Notes: generated by a model not told the origin, from the letters alone. DNA of 58,291 nt from Lachnospiraceae bacterium (GCA_014804445.1 JAAUZU010000024.1:38150-96440); one strand, 5' to 3'; counted from the first letter of the stretch, positions 1-7,825 are shown. Translations and numbers: made by a program.

Positions 1-3
1 TGA

Positions 4-270
4 GATGATGACAATGAAAACACGGTGCATATCAAACTATATGGAAAAGCAGGCATAAAAGCGAAGTGCAGGGAATATTTGAATGGACGAATCACACAGG
101 AATTTGAAAATGGTGATTTTGAGTATTGTTTTTCCGTACCGGAACATGAGACATTCTGGTATGGCGTGATTCTTTCTTTTGGAAACAAGGCTAAGATAAT
201 CGAACCACAAAAAATCAAGGAACGCATTATAAAAACATGTAAGGAAATACAAATGGAATATGAGGAGTGA
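4..270 (+). CDS. C-terminal fragment of a WYL-domain transcriptional regulator
   Basis: The frame encodes about 88 residues that resemble the C-terminal half of WYL/YafY-type regulators: a 'WYGVILSFG' strand followed by 'IIEPQKIKERI' and a closing helix. These proteins normally carry an N-terminal HTH and a WYL ligand-sensing domain. Here the frame is closed by a TGA at bases 1-3, so the gene is interrupted just at the window edge. The only start inside is a GTG at 25. Either this is the tail of a gene broken by a nonsense mutation or frameshift, or a short stand-alone WYL C-terminal protein. RidA follows 34 bases downstream. Confidence 0.5.
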   Translation, partial: DDDNENTVHIKLYGKAGIKAKCREYLNGRITQEFENGDFEYCFSVPEHETFWYGVILSFGNKAKIIEPQKIKERIIKTCKEIQMEYEE

Positions 271-303
271 AGCAGCATAAAACACTCCGGAATGGAGATT
301 AAA

Positions 304-672
304 ATGAAAGAAATCAAGAGATATGAAATGAACGAAGAATGGGCACATGCAGGCGTTGTTGAAGCGGGAGACTTCTGTTTTTTGAGTTATTGCGTCGGCA
401 ATATCGGCGGCACGATTGAGCAACAGATTAACGGGGCTTTTGATGAAATGGAAAGAAGGCTGGCATTGGCAGGTCTGGCACTTGAGAATGTAGTCAAGAT
501 GGATTGCTTATTCAGGGATGTCTGGAATATACCGGTCATGGAAAAAGTAATAAAAGAAAGATTCAAAGGCAAATACCCTGCGCGTAAGTCGATTCAGACC
601 GAATTTGCCCATGCAGGAGGGGCACAGGGATTACAATTTCAAGTGGATGCAATAGCTTATGCAGCAAGATAA
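304..672 (+). CDS. RidA family protein (YjgF/YER057c/UK114), enamine/imine deaminase-like
   Basis: The 122-residue product has the length and pattern of RidA proteins, which form trimers and hydrolyse reactive enamine/imine intermediates from PLP enzymes. Seen here are the mid-protein helix 'QQINGAFDEMERRLALAG', the 'VVKMDCLFRD' strand and a late 'YPARKSIQ' segment carrying the arginine that binds the substrate carboxylate in active members. An upstream ATG at 292 is in frame, but GGAG at 294-297 is well placed for the ATG at 304, so I use 304. The next gene overlaps its end. Confidence 0.85.
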   Translation: MKEIKRYEMNEEWAHAGVVEAGDFCFLSYCVGNIGGTIEQQINGAFDEMERRLALAGLALENVVKMDCLFRDVWNIPVMEKVIKERFKGKYPARKSIQTEFAHAGGAQGLQFQVDAIAYAAR

Positions 673-919
673 CATGATTGGAAAATGCGGTTTCTATTGC
701 GGCGCCTGCCCCACCTGCCTTGCCGGAAACTGTAACGGCTGCATGGAAGAACATAGAGAAGGAGACTGCTTTACAAGAGATTGCGTAATAAACCAAAACC
801 TAAATTTTTGCGGCGAATGTAAAGCATTTCCCTGCAAGACAATACTCACCCACCCACATACAACAGTTCTGGATAAAGACTGGCTTCAATGGAAAAAACA
901 ATTCAAAACAAACCGCTAA
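659..919 (+). CDS. Small cysteine-rich DUF3795-type protein
   Basis: The protein has about 86 residues. It opens with 'IGKCGFYCGACPTCLAG', continues with paired cysteines (CNGC, CFTRDC) and ends with 'FCGECKAFPC', the arrangement of DUF3795 proteins. The cysteines suggest a metal site, but no function is established for the family. It overlaps the end of ridA by 14 bases. An alternative start at ATG 674, directly after the ridA stop, would lose only five residues and is equally possible. Confidence 0.75.
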   Translation: MQQDNMIGKCGFYCGACPTCLAGNCNGCMEEHREGDCFTRDCVINQNLNFCGECKAFPCKTILTHPHTTVLDKDWLQWKKQFKTNR

Positions 920-974
920 ATCCCACTTTTCCTTATACTGCCAAAAGTGCTCTTGATCAAAAGCACTTCTGCCC

Positions 975-1155
975 GAGAGTGGCCTATGCATCATTCAGCC
1001 GACAGCGTACTGGTATATCTGTGAAGACCGTTTAAAAACGCCGGCACTTGGCGAGGTTCTTTCGAGCCTAGTACCGCTGCGTTTTTATCCGAGCGAAAGC
1101 GCGTCTTCACAGATATACCGGTACGCTGTCGGCGTGACTCGCTTCCCCCACTCTC
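975..1155 (+). repeat. Structured palindromic element, copy 1 (core on + strand)
   Basis: Two 31-base arms (998-1028 and 1103-1133) are complementary except for one position, which would be a U-G wobble in a + strand RNA. They enclose a 74-base core. Inside the core, AAAAACGC (from 1034) can pair with GCGTTTTT (ending 1086), then GGCACTTGGC with GCCTAGTACC, and a separate GC-GAAA-GC hairpin follows (about 1093-1100). A further 8 bp outer stem, GAGAGTGG (975-982) with CCACTCTC (1148-1155), brackets the element. The same core occurs at three other places in the window with different arms. It lies between the DUF3795 gene and the MATE gene and carries no plausible gene. Confidence 0.85.
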
Positions 1156-1175
1156 TAGCAGAAAAGAAAAATAAT

Positions 1176-1204
1176 TTGACTTCTCCCTCACTCTGTTTTA
1201 TCCT
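1176..1204 (+). promoter_or_regulatory. Possible promoter for the MATE-asparaginase operon
   Basis: TTGACT, a 17-base spacer and TATCCT fit a vegetative promoter, with the -10 at only 4 of 6 matches. Transcription would begin at about 1211, at the foot of the hairpin at 1210-1247. Confidence 0.4.
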
Positions 1205-1209
1205 AGAAC

Positions 1210-1247
1210 ATGACGGCATTGTTTGACATGCCGTCATGAGTTTTTTT
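1210..1247 (+). terminator. Rho-independent terminator or 5' hairpin just before the MATE gene
   Basis: ATGACGGCAT (1210-1219) and ATGCCGTCAT (1228-1237) form a perfect 10 bp stem with an 8-base loop, followed by seven T (1241-1247). It ends 19 bases before the MATE start codon and the ribosome site follows directly, so it may end upstream transcripts or act as a 5' control hairpin. Confidence 0.75.
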
Positions 1248-1266
1248 CGAGGAGAGTACAATATTC

Positions 1267-2658
1267 ATGTTACACATAAGAAACAGCAGAGGAAGAGAAG
1301 CTTCCTCCCGCGTAAAAGATATGACAAAGGGGAACCCCTATTCCCTTATGCTGGCCTTTGCGCTTCCCATCTTTTTGAGTCAGGTGTTTCAGCAGCTTTA
1401 TAATACTGCGGATGCACTGATTGTCGGCAAATTTCTGGGGACAAACGCACTTGCTGCCGTTACTTCGTCGGGTACGCTGATTTTCTTGATGATTAGCTTT
1501 TTCATAGGGACTGCCATGGGCGGCGGGGTTGTGATTTCCAAATTTTTCGGAGCGGGCGATAAGGAACAGGTGTCACGCGCCATCCACACGATTCTGGCAT
1601 TTGGTATTGTAAGCGGGATTCTGCTGACGGTGGCAGGCGTTGCTTTTACGCCTACTTTTTTAAGGTGGATGCAGACCGATCCCGAGGTTATGCCGGAGGC
1701 GGTAGAGTATTTCCGTTACTATTTTTTAGGCGCGCTTGCCATGGTTATGTACAATATCTGCCGAAGCATTATGAACGCGCTTGGAGACAGCAGGCGCCCG
1801 CTGTATTATCTGATTTTTTCATCGATTCTGAACATTGTGCTGGATGTGCTGTTTATCGGCGTATTCCACTGGGGAGTCTGGTCGGCGGCAGCGGCGACGG
1901 TGATTTCACAGGCGGCAAGTGTCGTGCTCTGTATGATGCATCTGCTGCAAAAAGGCAATATATACACGGTAGAGCTTAAGAAAATTCGTTTTCATAAGGC
2001 GATGCTGATAGAAATTATCCGGTATGGTCTGCCATCGGGCGTTCAAAATTCCGTGATTGCCTTTGCCAACGTAATCGTGCAGTCCCAAATCAATTCTTTT
2101 GGCAAACTGGCCATGGCTGCTTATGGCACGCATGCCAAAATAGAAGGCTTTGCTTTTCTGCCCATCACCAGCTTTAATATGGCTTGTACCACATTTATCA
2201 GCCAAAACCTTGGCGCAAGACAGTATGCGCGTGCAAAGAAAGGCGCGCGGTTTAGTATTCTTGCCGCAGTGTTTTTGGCGGAGATAATCGGTATCGGATA
2301 TTATGTTTTTGCGCCGCAGCTTATCGGTATATTTGATAAGACGTCAGGGGTAATCGAGCTTGGTGTGCAGCAGGCAAGAACGGTGGCATTGTTCTATTTT
2401 CTGCTGGCCTTTTCCCATTCTATAGCGGCTGTCTGCCGCGGTGCGGGAAAGGCGTTTGTGCCTATGGTGATTATGCTGTCCATCTGGTGTGTGGTGCGCA
2501 TCGCCTATATTATCATCGTGATGCGCTTTACCGGCGAGATTGCTTATATTTACTGGGCCTATCCGCTGACATGGGCAATCAGCTCGGTGATTTATCTGGG
2601 GTATTATCTGTTTTCCGACTGGGTTCATGGTTTTGATGGAAAGGGGGCAGCAGCATGA
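1267..2658 (+). CDS. MATE family multidrug/sodium efflux transporter
   Basis: The 463-residue, strongly hydrophobic protein has the usual length and about 12 membrane segments of the MATE family, which export drugs or metabolites in exchange for Na+ or H+. The N-terminal 'FALPIFLSQVFQQLYNTADALIVGKFLG' region is typical of the DinF/NorM-like bacterial branch (the segment is split over residues 30-57). GGAGAG ends 10 bases before the ATG. Its last four bases overlap the asparaginase start (ATGA), so the two genes are translationally coupled. A terminator-like hairpin sits immediately upstream. Confidence 0.9.
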   Translation: MLHIRNSRGREASSRVKDMTKGNPYSLMLAFALPIFLSQVFQQLYNTADALIVGKFLGTNALAAVTSSGTLIFLMISFFIGTAMGGGVVISKFFGAGDKEQVSRAIHTILAFGIVSGILLTVAGVAFTPTFLRWMQTDPEVMPEAVEYFRYYFLGALAMVMYNICRSIMNALGDSRRPLYYLIFSSILNIVLDVLFIGVFHWGVWSAAAATVISQAASVVLCMMHLLQKGNIYTVELKKIRFHKAMLIEIIRYGLPSGVQNSVIAFANVIVQSQINSFGKLAMAAYGTHAKIEGFAFLPITSFNMACTTFISQNLGARQYARAKKGARFSILAAVFLAEIIGIGYYVFAPQLIGIFDKTSGVIELGVQQARTVALFYFLLAFSHSIAAVCRGAGKAFVPMVIMLSIWCVVRIAYIIIVMRFTGEIAYIYWAYPLTWAISSVIYLGYYLFSDWVHGFDGKGAAA

Positions 2659-3656
2659 AAAAAATTTTACTGATTGCAACCGGCGGGACGATTGCTTCGG
2701 GGTATACAGAGGAGGGACTTGCGCCGCAGCTTGCCGTGGAGGAGCTTCTTTGCTATGTCAGAGAGTACGAGAATTTCTGTTCGGTGGATGCCTGTCAGCT
2801 TTTGAGTCTGGACAGCACCAATATTGAGGGGGCGCACTGGCTAAAAATGGCGGCGGCAGTTGAGGAAAACTACGACGCCTACGACGGTTTTGTGATATGT
2901 CACGGAACGGATACCATGGCATTTTCCGCAGCGGCTTTGTCCTATTTGATTCAGAACAGCCGAAAGCCGATTGTGGTGACGGGCGCGCAGAAGCCCATTG
3001 ATCTTCCGGTGACCGACGCACGCACCAATCTTTTGGACAGTCTGCGGTTTGCAGCGGATGACAGGGCGCACGGCGTCAATATTGTGTTTGGCGGTGTGGT
3101 CATAGCGGGAACCCGTGCCAAAAAAGAGCGTTCCAAAAGCTATAATGCGTTTTCCAGCATCAATTATCCGTCCATAGCGGTTATCAGGGAAGAGCACATT
3201 ACCTTCTACATTGATGATAAGGAAAAGATAAGCGGTGAAACCGTATTTTATCATAAGTTGAACGAGAGGGTGCTTTTGCTGAAGCTGATACCCGGGATGG
3301 ATGCTTCGGTTTTAAACCGTCTTTTTCCGTTTTACGATGGTGTGATCATAGAATCCTTTGGAGTGGGAGGCTTTCCGGAGTACGGGGAGGTTTCTTTTTA
3401 CGGCGAAGTGGAAAGGTGGGCGAAGGCAGGAAAAATCGTGATGGCGGCAACACAAGTCACCCATGAGGGAAGCGACATGGCGATATACCGCGTGGGCAGG
3501 CTGATTAAGGAAAACTTTGGATTGATGGAAGCTTATGACATGACTCTGGAGGCTGTCGTCACCAAGATGATGTGGGGACTGGCACAGGCGCAGAATATAG
3601 AAGAGTTCAGGGAATTGTTTTATACAACCGTCAATCACGATATTCTGTTTGTATAA
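2655..3656 (+). CDS. ansA: L-asparaginase (type I-like, cytoplasmic)
   Basis: The 333-residue protein carries both asparaginase signature regions: 'IATGGTIASG' at residues 7-16 with the nucleophilic threonine, and 'VICHGTDTMAFSA' near residue 83 with the second catalytic Thr-Asp pair. Length and the lack of a signal peptide fit cytoplasmic enzymes that hydrolyse asparagine to aspartate and ammonia. It starts inside the stop of the MATE gene. Its 3' end is followed by a hairpin terminator at 3717-3756. Related amidohydrolases with the same fold, such as glutaminase-asparaginases, cannot be excluded. Confidence 0.9.
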   Translation: MKKILLIATGGTIASGYTEEGLAPQLAVEELLCYVREYENFCSVDACQLLSLDSTNIEGAHWLKMAAAVEENYDAYDGFVICHGTDTMAFSAAALSYLIQNSRKPIVVTGAQKPIDLPVTDARTNLLDSLRFAADDRAHGVNIVFGGVVIAGTRAKKERSKSYNAFSSINYPSIAVIREEHITFYIDDKEKISGETVFYHKLNERVLLLKLIPGMDASVLNRLFPFYDGVIIESFGVGGFPEYGEVSFYGEVERWAKAGKIVMAATQVTHEGSDMAIYRVGRLIKENFGLMEAYDMTLEAVVTKMMWGLAQAQNIEEFRELFYTTVNHDILFV

Positions 3657-3716
3657 ATCTAATGGTGATATATCTGCATATAGAACAAAATAGGGGAACA
3701 GGCTTGAAAAACAACG

Positions 3717-3756
3717 GCCGCCGAAGTGCATGTGCATGGAGGCGGCTTGTTTTATT
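3717..3756 (+). terminator. Terminator after asparaginase
   Basis: GCCGCC (3717-3722) and GGCGGC (3741-3746) form a stem, with an inner GCA/TGC pairing possible. It is followed by the T-rich TTGTTTTATT. It lies 60 bases after the asparaginase stop and just before the sigma factor gene. Confidence 0.6.
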
Positions 3757-3783
3757 ATATTATGAAAGAGCGGGGCAAAGGAA

Positions 3784-4269
3784 ATGCAGTGCAGTGAAAA
3801 ATTTTTTTGTGAGTTTTACTATGATACCTATGATGCGTTTTACCGGTATGTAAAACGGATAACAGGAAGGGAGAGTATGGCAGAAGATGTTGTGCAGGAA
3901 AGCTACTGCATAGCGTATGTGTGCCGGGATATGCTGATGAAACATCCAAATCAAGCCGGCTGGCTGTATAAGACGGCTGTCTATATTGCCGGCAATATGC
4001 GCAGGCGGAAAGAGAATCAGGCTTTGGCGCTGGAAGCAGTGCAGGAAACAGAGGCGGCCATGCGTGTGACGGATGCCTACGAGGCGGTAGAGGTGGAAAT
4101 CATGCTGCAGAACCTGCTGCCCCAAAAGGAGTGGGAATTGCTGTACAAGTATTATATAGAGGGGTACAGTGGCGCAGATATCGCGGGGCAGCTTGGCATT
4201 TCAGAGGAAAATGTGCGGATGAAGCTTAGCCGGATGCGTAAAAAACTGAGAGAAAAGCTGCGTGTCTGA
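3784..4269 (+). CDS. ECF-type (sigma-70 family) RNA polymerase sigma factor
   Basis: The 161-residue protein has the two-domain layout of group 4 sigma factors. Region 2 covers roughly residues 10-80 ('YYDTYDAFYRYVKRI', then 'AEDVVQESY'). Region 4 covers roughly residues 105-160, with 'YYIEGYSGADIAGQLGISEE' as the HTH that reads the -35 element. No anti-sigma factor gene lies next to it; the following gene is a KTSC-domain protein. The ATG at 3784 sits close behind AAAGGA, so the exact start is not certain. Confidence 0.85.
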   Translation: MQCSEKFFCEFYYDTYDAFYRYVKRITGRESMAEDVVQESYCIAYVCRDMLMKHPNQAGWLYKTAVYIAGNMRRRKENQALALEAVQETEAAMRVTDAYEAVEVEIMLQNLLPQKEWELLYKYYIEGYSGADIAGQLGISEENVRMKLSRMRKKLREKLRV

Positions 4270-4337
4270 AAAATAAAATTTCCTGTTACATTTTTCCTGC
4301 CTCGGTACATTAACTTATTAGGGGCAGGAAGGCGGCA

Positions 4338-4595
4338 ATGACGCAAAAGAGGAGGAGATATGGATTATTGAAACGGCTAAAAATGGCAATGGAAGGAATT
4401 GCCAGCGCAGGCTATGACGCGCTCTGTGCGGTGCTGGAGCTGGAATTTCTGTCGGACGGACAGGTATGGCAGTTTTATGATGTGCCTGAAGGTGTGTGGT
4501 ATGAATGGAGAAAAACGGAGGCGGCTGTCTCTTTCTTTCATACCAATATTGCAGGAAAATATCATTCGGAATTAATAGGCAAGGCAATGGACTAA
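4338..4595 (+). CDS. KTSC domain-containing small protein
   Basis: The 85-residue protein has the KTSC pattern: 'IASAGYDALCAVLELEF' strand pairs, then 'VWQFYDVPEGVW', then an alanine-rich helix and 'FFHTNIAGKYHS'. KTSC domains are small folds linked to RNA or nucleic-acid proteins, but their activity is poorly known. AGGAAGG precedes the ATG. It follows the sigma factor by 68 bases with no clear terminator between them, so the two may be co-transcribed. Confidence 0.7.
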   Translation: MTQKRRRYGLLKRLKMAMEGIASAGYDALCAVLELEFLSDGQVWQFYDVPEGVWYEWRKTEAAVSFFHTNIAGKYHSELIGKAMD

Positions 4596-4601
4596 TATCG
4601 G

Positions 4602-4640
4602 AAAACGGGCATAGGCTTTAAGGGGGCCTGCCCGTTTTTA
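4602..4640 (+). terminator. Terminator after the KTSC gene
   Basis: AAAACGGGCA (4602-4611) pairs with TGCCCGTTTT (4629-4638), with a GGC/GCC extension in the loop, followed by a T-rich tail. The A-run on the left also allows use on the minus strand. Confidence 0.85.
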
Positions 4641-4658
4641 TTTTGTGTTCAAGTTTCA

Positions 4659-4687
4659 TTGCGAAAACAGGCGCATTTTGTTATAAT
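4659..4687 (+). promoter_or_regulatory. Promoter for the zinc-ribbon/TPM protein genes
   Basis: TTGCGA (4659-4664), a 17-base spacer and a perfect TATAAT (4682-4687). It starts right after the previous terminator and about 65 bases before the next ribosome site. Confidence 0.7.
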
Positions 4688-4758
4688 AAAGCATAATAAC
4701 CGTCTGTCGAGAGAACAGCGGATTTAGCAGCCATTCCGTAGCGGAGGGGGAGAAGTCT

Positions 4759-5751
4759 ATGATATTTAAGTGTAAAAATTGTGGAGGCAATGTGGTATAT
4801 GACCCTGAGATACAAAAAATGCATTGCCCTTACTGTGATGGTGTAGACAGTGAAGAGAAAAAGACAGAGCAGCAGTCAATCTATAACTGTATCAACTGTG
4901 GAGGCGCAATCGGTAATATAGGTGATTTTACGTCAGCTTCCCGATGTCCGTACTGTGGAGATTATATTGTTTTTGATGAGAGGGTTACGGGTGCTTACAA
5001 GCCGAATCATATCATTCCTTTTGTCTATAGCAAGGAAATGACGAAGAAAAAGCTTCGTGAGAAATTTAAGTCCTGCGTGTTTGCGCCGAATGATTTTTTG
5101 TCCGAGGCAAAGCTGGAAACCATGAACGGTGCTTATGTTCCCTTTTGGATGTATGACTACCATGTGCATGGGAGATATGAAGGGGAAGGCAATAAGATAC
5201 GCAAATGGGTGAGCGGCAACAGGGAATATACGGAGACCAGCGTGTACCACATTGTCAGAGAGATGGAGGTCGATTTTGACAAGATGCCGGTGGATGCATC
5301 CAACGCCATGCCGGACAACATCATGGATTTGATGGAGCCGTACAATTACGGGCAGATGATAGATTTTAAAGAAGAGTATATGTCGGGCTTCTGGGCGGAG
5401 CGTTACAATCAGGACGATATGGCGCTGGAGCCTCGTGCAGTGGGTAAGGCGAAGTCAGATGCGGAGATTCTTCTGCGCAACAGCATAAGCGGGTACGTGG
5501 GTCTGAAAAGCAGCCCAAGCAATCAGGTGACGCTGGCGAGGACGGAAACCAATTATGCACTGCTGCCGGTGTGGGTCTACAATTACAAATACAAGGGTGA
5601 GGATTTTACCTTCCATGTAAACGGGCAGACGGGAAAAATCGTAGGTAAAGTGCCTCTTTCCAAGGCAAAGGTATGGGGCTATGGCGCGACCGTGTTTGCT
5701 TCGGTGTTTACGCTTCTCATGCTGGTACGACAACTGCTTTTGTTTTTCTAA
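4759..5751 (+). CDS. Zinc-ribbon membrane-anchored protein of unknown function
   Basis: The 330-residue protein starts with two zinc ribbons: 'CKNCGG' with 'CPYC' (residues 5-26) and 'CINCGG' with 'CPYC' (about residues 45-70). A middle domain of some 200 residues rich in Tyr/Trp strands follows, and the protein ends with a single hydrophobic segment ('GYGATVFASVFTLLMLV'). The N-terminus resembles TFIIB-type zinc-ribbon proteins common in Clostridia, but the middle part suggests a structural or membrane role rather than transcription. The next gene encodes a TPM-domain membrane protein 55 bases downstream, so the pair probably works together. Confidence 0.65.
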   Translation: MIFKCKNCGGNVVYDPEIQKMHCPYCDGVDSEEKKTEQQSIYNCINCGGAIGNIGDFTSASRCPYCGDYIVFDERVTGAYKPNHIIPFVYSKEMTKKKLREKFKSCVFAPNDFLSEAKLETMNGAYVPFWMYDYHVHGRYEGEGNKIRKWVSGNREYTETSVYHIVREMEVDFDKMPVDASNAMPDNIMDLMEPYNYGQMIDFKEEYMSGFWAERYNQDDMALEPRAVGKAKSDAEILLRNSISGYVGLKSSPSNQVTLARTETNYALLPVWVYNYKYKGEDFTFHVNGQTGKIVGKVPLSKAKVWGYGATVFASVFTLLMLVRQLLLFF

Positions 5752-5806
5752 AGCAGAATAGAAAGCGCAGATATAAATATGATATGTGCAAAAATGGAGA
5801 TTAAAA

Positions 5807-6661
5807 ATGAAACAATATTTTTCATATTTTAAGTTTTTATTTATCACGATTGGGGTTTTGGCGCTGCTTGTGGGCGGCATAGGGTTTATGCGCAGCCTGA
5901 CAGAAAATTATATCAGGAAAAACAACGCGGCCCCCAAAGAAAGAGTTTTTGACTATGCGGATGTCCTGACACCTGCAGAGGAAGACAGGCTTGCAGAGCA
6001 GATAGCAAAGCGGGAAGATCAGATAGGCTGCGATATTGTTATTGTGACGATTGACATGTCCGTGCTGGAGTTGTATGGATATGGGTATAATACGGACAGC
6101 AACTGGATGCGCGCCATGCGTGACTTTGCCGATGATTTCTATGACGAAAATAATTTTGGTTATAATCGGGTTCATGGGGACGGCGTGCTGCTTCTGGATA
6201 ACTGGTACGAGGGAGAGAAGGGAAGCTGGCTTTCCACCTGCGGGCGGGTGTTGGAGCGCTATTCTGATTCCATGATAGATTCTTTGCTGGACGATGTCTA
6301 TGACAGGGTGGAAACAAGCCCGTACAAGGCCTACAGCGCATACATTGAGGATATTTACCGCGATATGACCAGAGGGAAAATCAATATCAATCCGTTGATT
6401 GTGCTGGTAGTTTCGGCTGTTGTGGCGTTGATTTACATTGCTTCCCACATGAAGACCAAAGAAGGGGAAAAGACGACGGGTGCTTCTACTTATGTGGAGA
6501 ATGGAAGCGTGCAGTTTACCGTAGTGCGTGACGAGCTTATCAACAAGCATGTGACGAGCGTGGCGTACAGTTCCAGTTCCGGCAGCGGCGGTCATGGAGG
6601 CGGTGGCAGGCACACCAGCAGCGGCGGCGTCAGTCATGGCGGCGGCGGAAGAAGACGTTAA
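5807..6661 (+). CDS. TPM domain membrane protein
   Basis: This 284-residue protein has an N-terminal membrane segment (residues 8-27) and an extracellular TPM-type domain beginning 'VFDYADVLTPAEEDRLAEQI' (about residue 48), with 'GCDIVIVTID' in its core strand. A second membrane helix follows ('INPLIVLVVSAVVALIYIA', about residue 197), then a Ser/Gly/His-rich tail ('GGHGGGGRHTSSGG'). TPM domains occur in phosphatase-like thylakoid proteins and in bacterial membrane proteins of unclear role. The Gly-rich tail is typical of the bacterial group. ATG 5807 is preferred over an upstream start because GGAG lies 8 bases before it. Confidence 0.75.
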   Translation: MKQYFSYFKFLFITIGVLALLVGGIGFMRSLTENYIRKNNAAPKERVFDYADVLTPAEEDRLAEQIAKREDQIGCDIVIVTIDMSVLELYGYGYNTDSNWMRAMRDFADDFYDENNFGYNRVHGDGVLLLDNWYEGEKGSWLSTCGRVLERYSDSMIDSLLDDVYDRVETSPYKAYSAYIEDIYRDMTRGKININPLIVLVVSAVVALIYIASHMKTKEGEKTTGASTYVENGSVQFTVVRDELINKHVTSVAYSSSSGSGGHGGGGRHTSSGGVSHGGGGRRR

Positions 6662-6717
6662 AGGTATGATAATGTTCTAAGGCGGCATGACGGCAAAATA
6701 TAAAGGAGAATTGTGCT

Positions 6718-7500
6718 ATGGGAAGTATAAATGAGCGGGAGACTGTGCAGGAGCAGTACAAGACGGCGGATAAGCTGCATACAAGGATTTCCATTCATGA
6801 GAAGTATTCCACCAATAAACAGGGGTGGGGGAACTGGCTGTTTTCCCAATATAGTATTTTTCCCAAAGCAAGGATACTGGAGCTTGGCTGCGGTACGGGA
6901 GATATATGGAAGTCCAATTTGCAGCGGCTGGATAAAAGCATTGCCTTGCGCCTGACTGATTTCTCGGAAAATATGGTTTCTGCCGCAAAGGCGGCTTTGG
7001 GTGAACAGGATTTTATCTCCTATGACGTGGTAAACATTGAGGATATTCCCTATGCTGCGGCTTCCTATGACATTGTAATTGCCAACATGATGCTGTACCA
7101 TGTGCCCGATTTGAATAAGGGTTTATCGGAAGTAAGGCGCGTGCTGGCAGAGGACGGCTGCTTTTACTGTGCGACATACGGGGAGAATGGAATCATGCCG
7201 TTTATTGCAGGTTTGTTGAGGGAATACGGCGTGACGGATACCACGAACAAAAATTTCACACTGCAAAATGGATGTGAGATTCTGAAAGAGCATTTTACAG
7301 AGGTACAGAGACTGGACTATGCAGATTCTCTTGCGGTGACGGATATTGACGATATGCTGGATTATATTGAGACGCTTTCTAATATGTCTCAGGCAGCGGC
7401 AGTCGGAAGGAGCACATTAAAGAGGGTTCTGGAAAATGAGATGCGGGACGGCGTTTTGCATGTGCCGAAGGAGTATGGCATGTTTATCTGCAGGAAGTGA
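6718..7500 (+). CDS. Class I SAM-dependent methyltransferase
   Basis: The 260-residue protein has motif I 'ARILELGCGTGDIW' (about residues 44-57), a post-I acidic residue after 'LRLTD' and motif IV-V regions 'IVIANMMLYHVPD', the pattern of small-molecule methyltransferases such as the UbiE/BioC group. The substrate cannot be told from sequence. AAGGAG precedes the ATG. It follows the TPM gene by 56 bases and could be on the same transcript. Confidence 0.8.
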   Translation: MGSINERETVQEQYKTADKLHTRISIHEKYSTNKQGWGNWLFSQYSIFPKARILELGCGTGDIWKSNLQRLDKSIALRLTDFSENMVSAAKAALGEQDFISYDVVNIEDIPYAAASYDIVIANMMLYHVPDLNKGLSEVRRVLAEDGCFYCATYGENGIMPFIAGLLREYGVTDTTNKNFTLQNGCEILKEHFTEVQRLDYADSLAVTDIDDMLDYIETLSNMSQAAAVGRSTLKRVLENEMRDGVLHVPKEYGMFICRK

Positions 7501-7573
7501 GAATAGAACGAATCTGTAAAAATAAAGTCTGCATGAAGTTTAAAGTTGTACTTTTTTACGATATGTGTTAGGA

Positions 7574-7579
7574 TATAAT
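7574..7579 (+). promoter_or_regulatory. -10 element of the candidate toxin promoter
   Basis: A perfect TATAAT. The only -35-like word, TTGTAC at 7546-7551, is 22 bases away, so this promoter is weak or uses another factor. Transcription would start near 7586, within the left copy of the inverted repeat. Confidence 0.5.
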
Positions 7580-7666
7580 TGGCGTTGTCAGACAGTACGG
7601 TAAGCGGTTCGCCTTTGCCAGAATGAGTACATTTTGAGAACTTCCGGTATCTTGGAGGTGATACAT

Positions 7667-7825
7667 ATGGAAAATAAGGGAAAGGAATGTTTGATGGTGG
7701 AATTAATAGTAGAGATTGTCGGCATTGTGGTGACCGTGATTAGCATTATCATTACGGTTATCAGCATCCGGCAGACTGCTAAGAAAGATAAGCATCAAAG
7801 AAGCAACCGTCCCGACCAAGGCTAA
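7667..7825 (+). CDS. Small single-pass membrane protein, candidate type I toxin
   Basis: The gene encodes 52 residues: a short polar start, a hydrophobic helix ('LIVEIVGIVVTVISIIITVI', residues 13-32) and a basic tail ending RSNRPDQG. A very strong ribosome site GGAGGTG (7654-7660) ends 6 bases before ATG 7667. An earlier in-frame ATG at 7634 lacks one. The C-terminal codons lie inside the terminator hairpin, and a convergent promoter faces the gene from the other side. This layout and the protein type match the Fst/TxpA/BsrG class of toxins that insert in the membrane and are silenced by antisense RNA. The toxin role is inferred. Confidence 0.65.
   Translation: MENKGKECLMVELIVEIVGIVVTVISIIITVISIRQTAKKDKHQRSNRPDQG

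Noticed and set aside
5837..6637. Long open frame on the minus strand
   Set aside because: It lies entirely opposite the TPM-domain gene, has a His/Ile-rich composition typical of an antisense shadow, and has no ribosome site.
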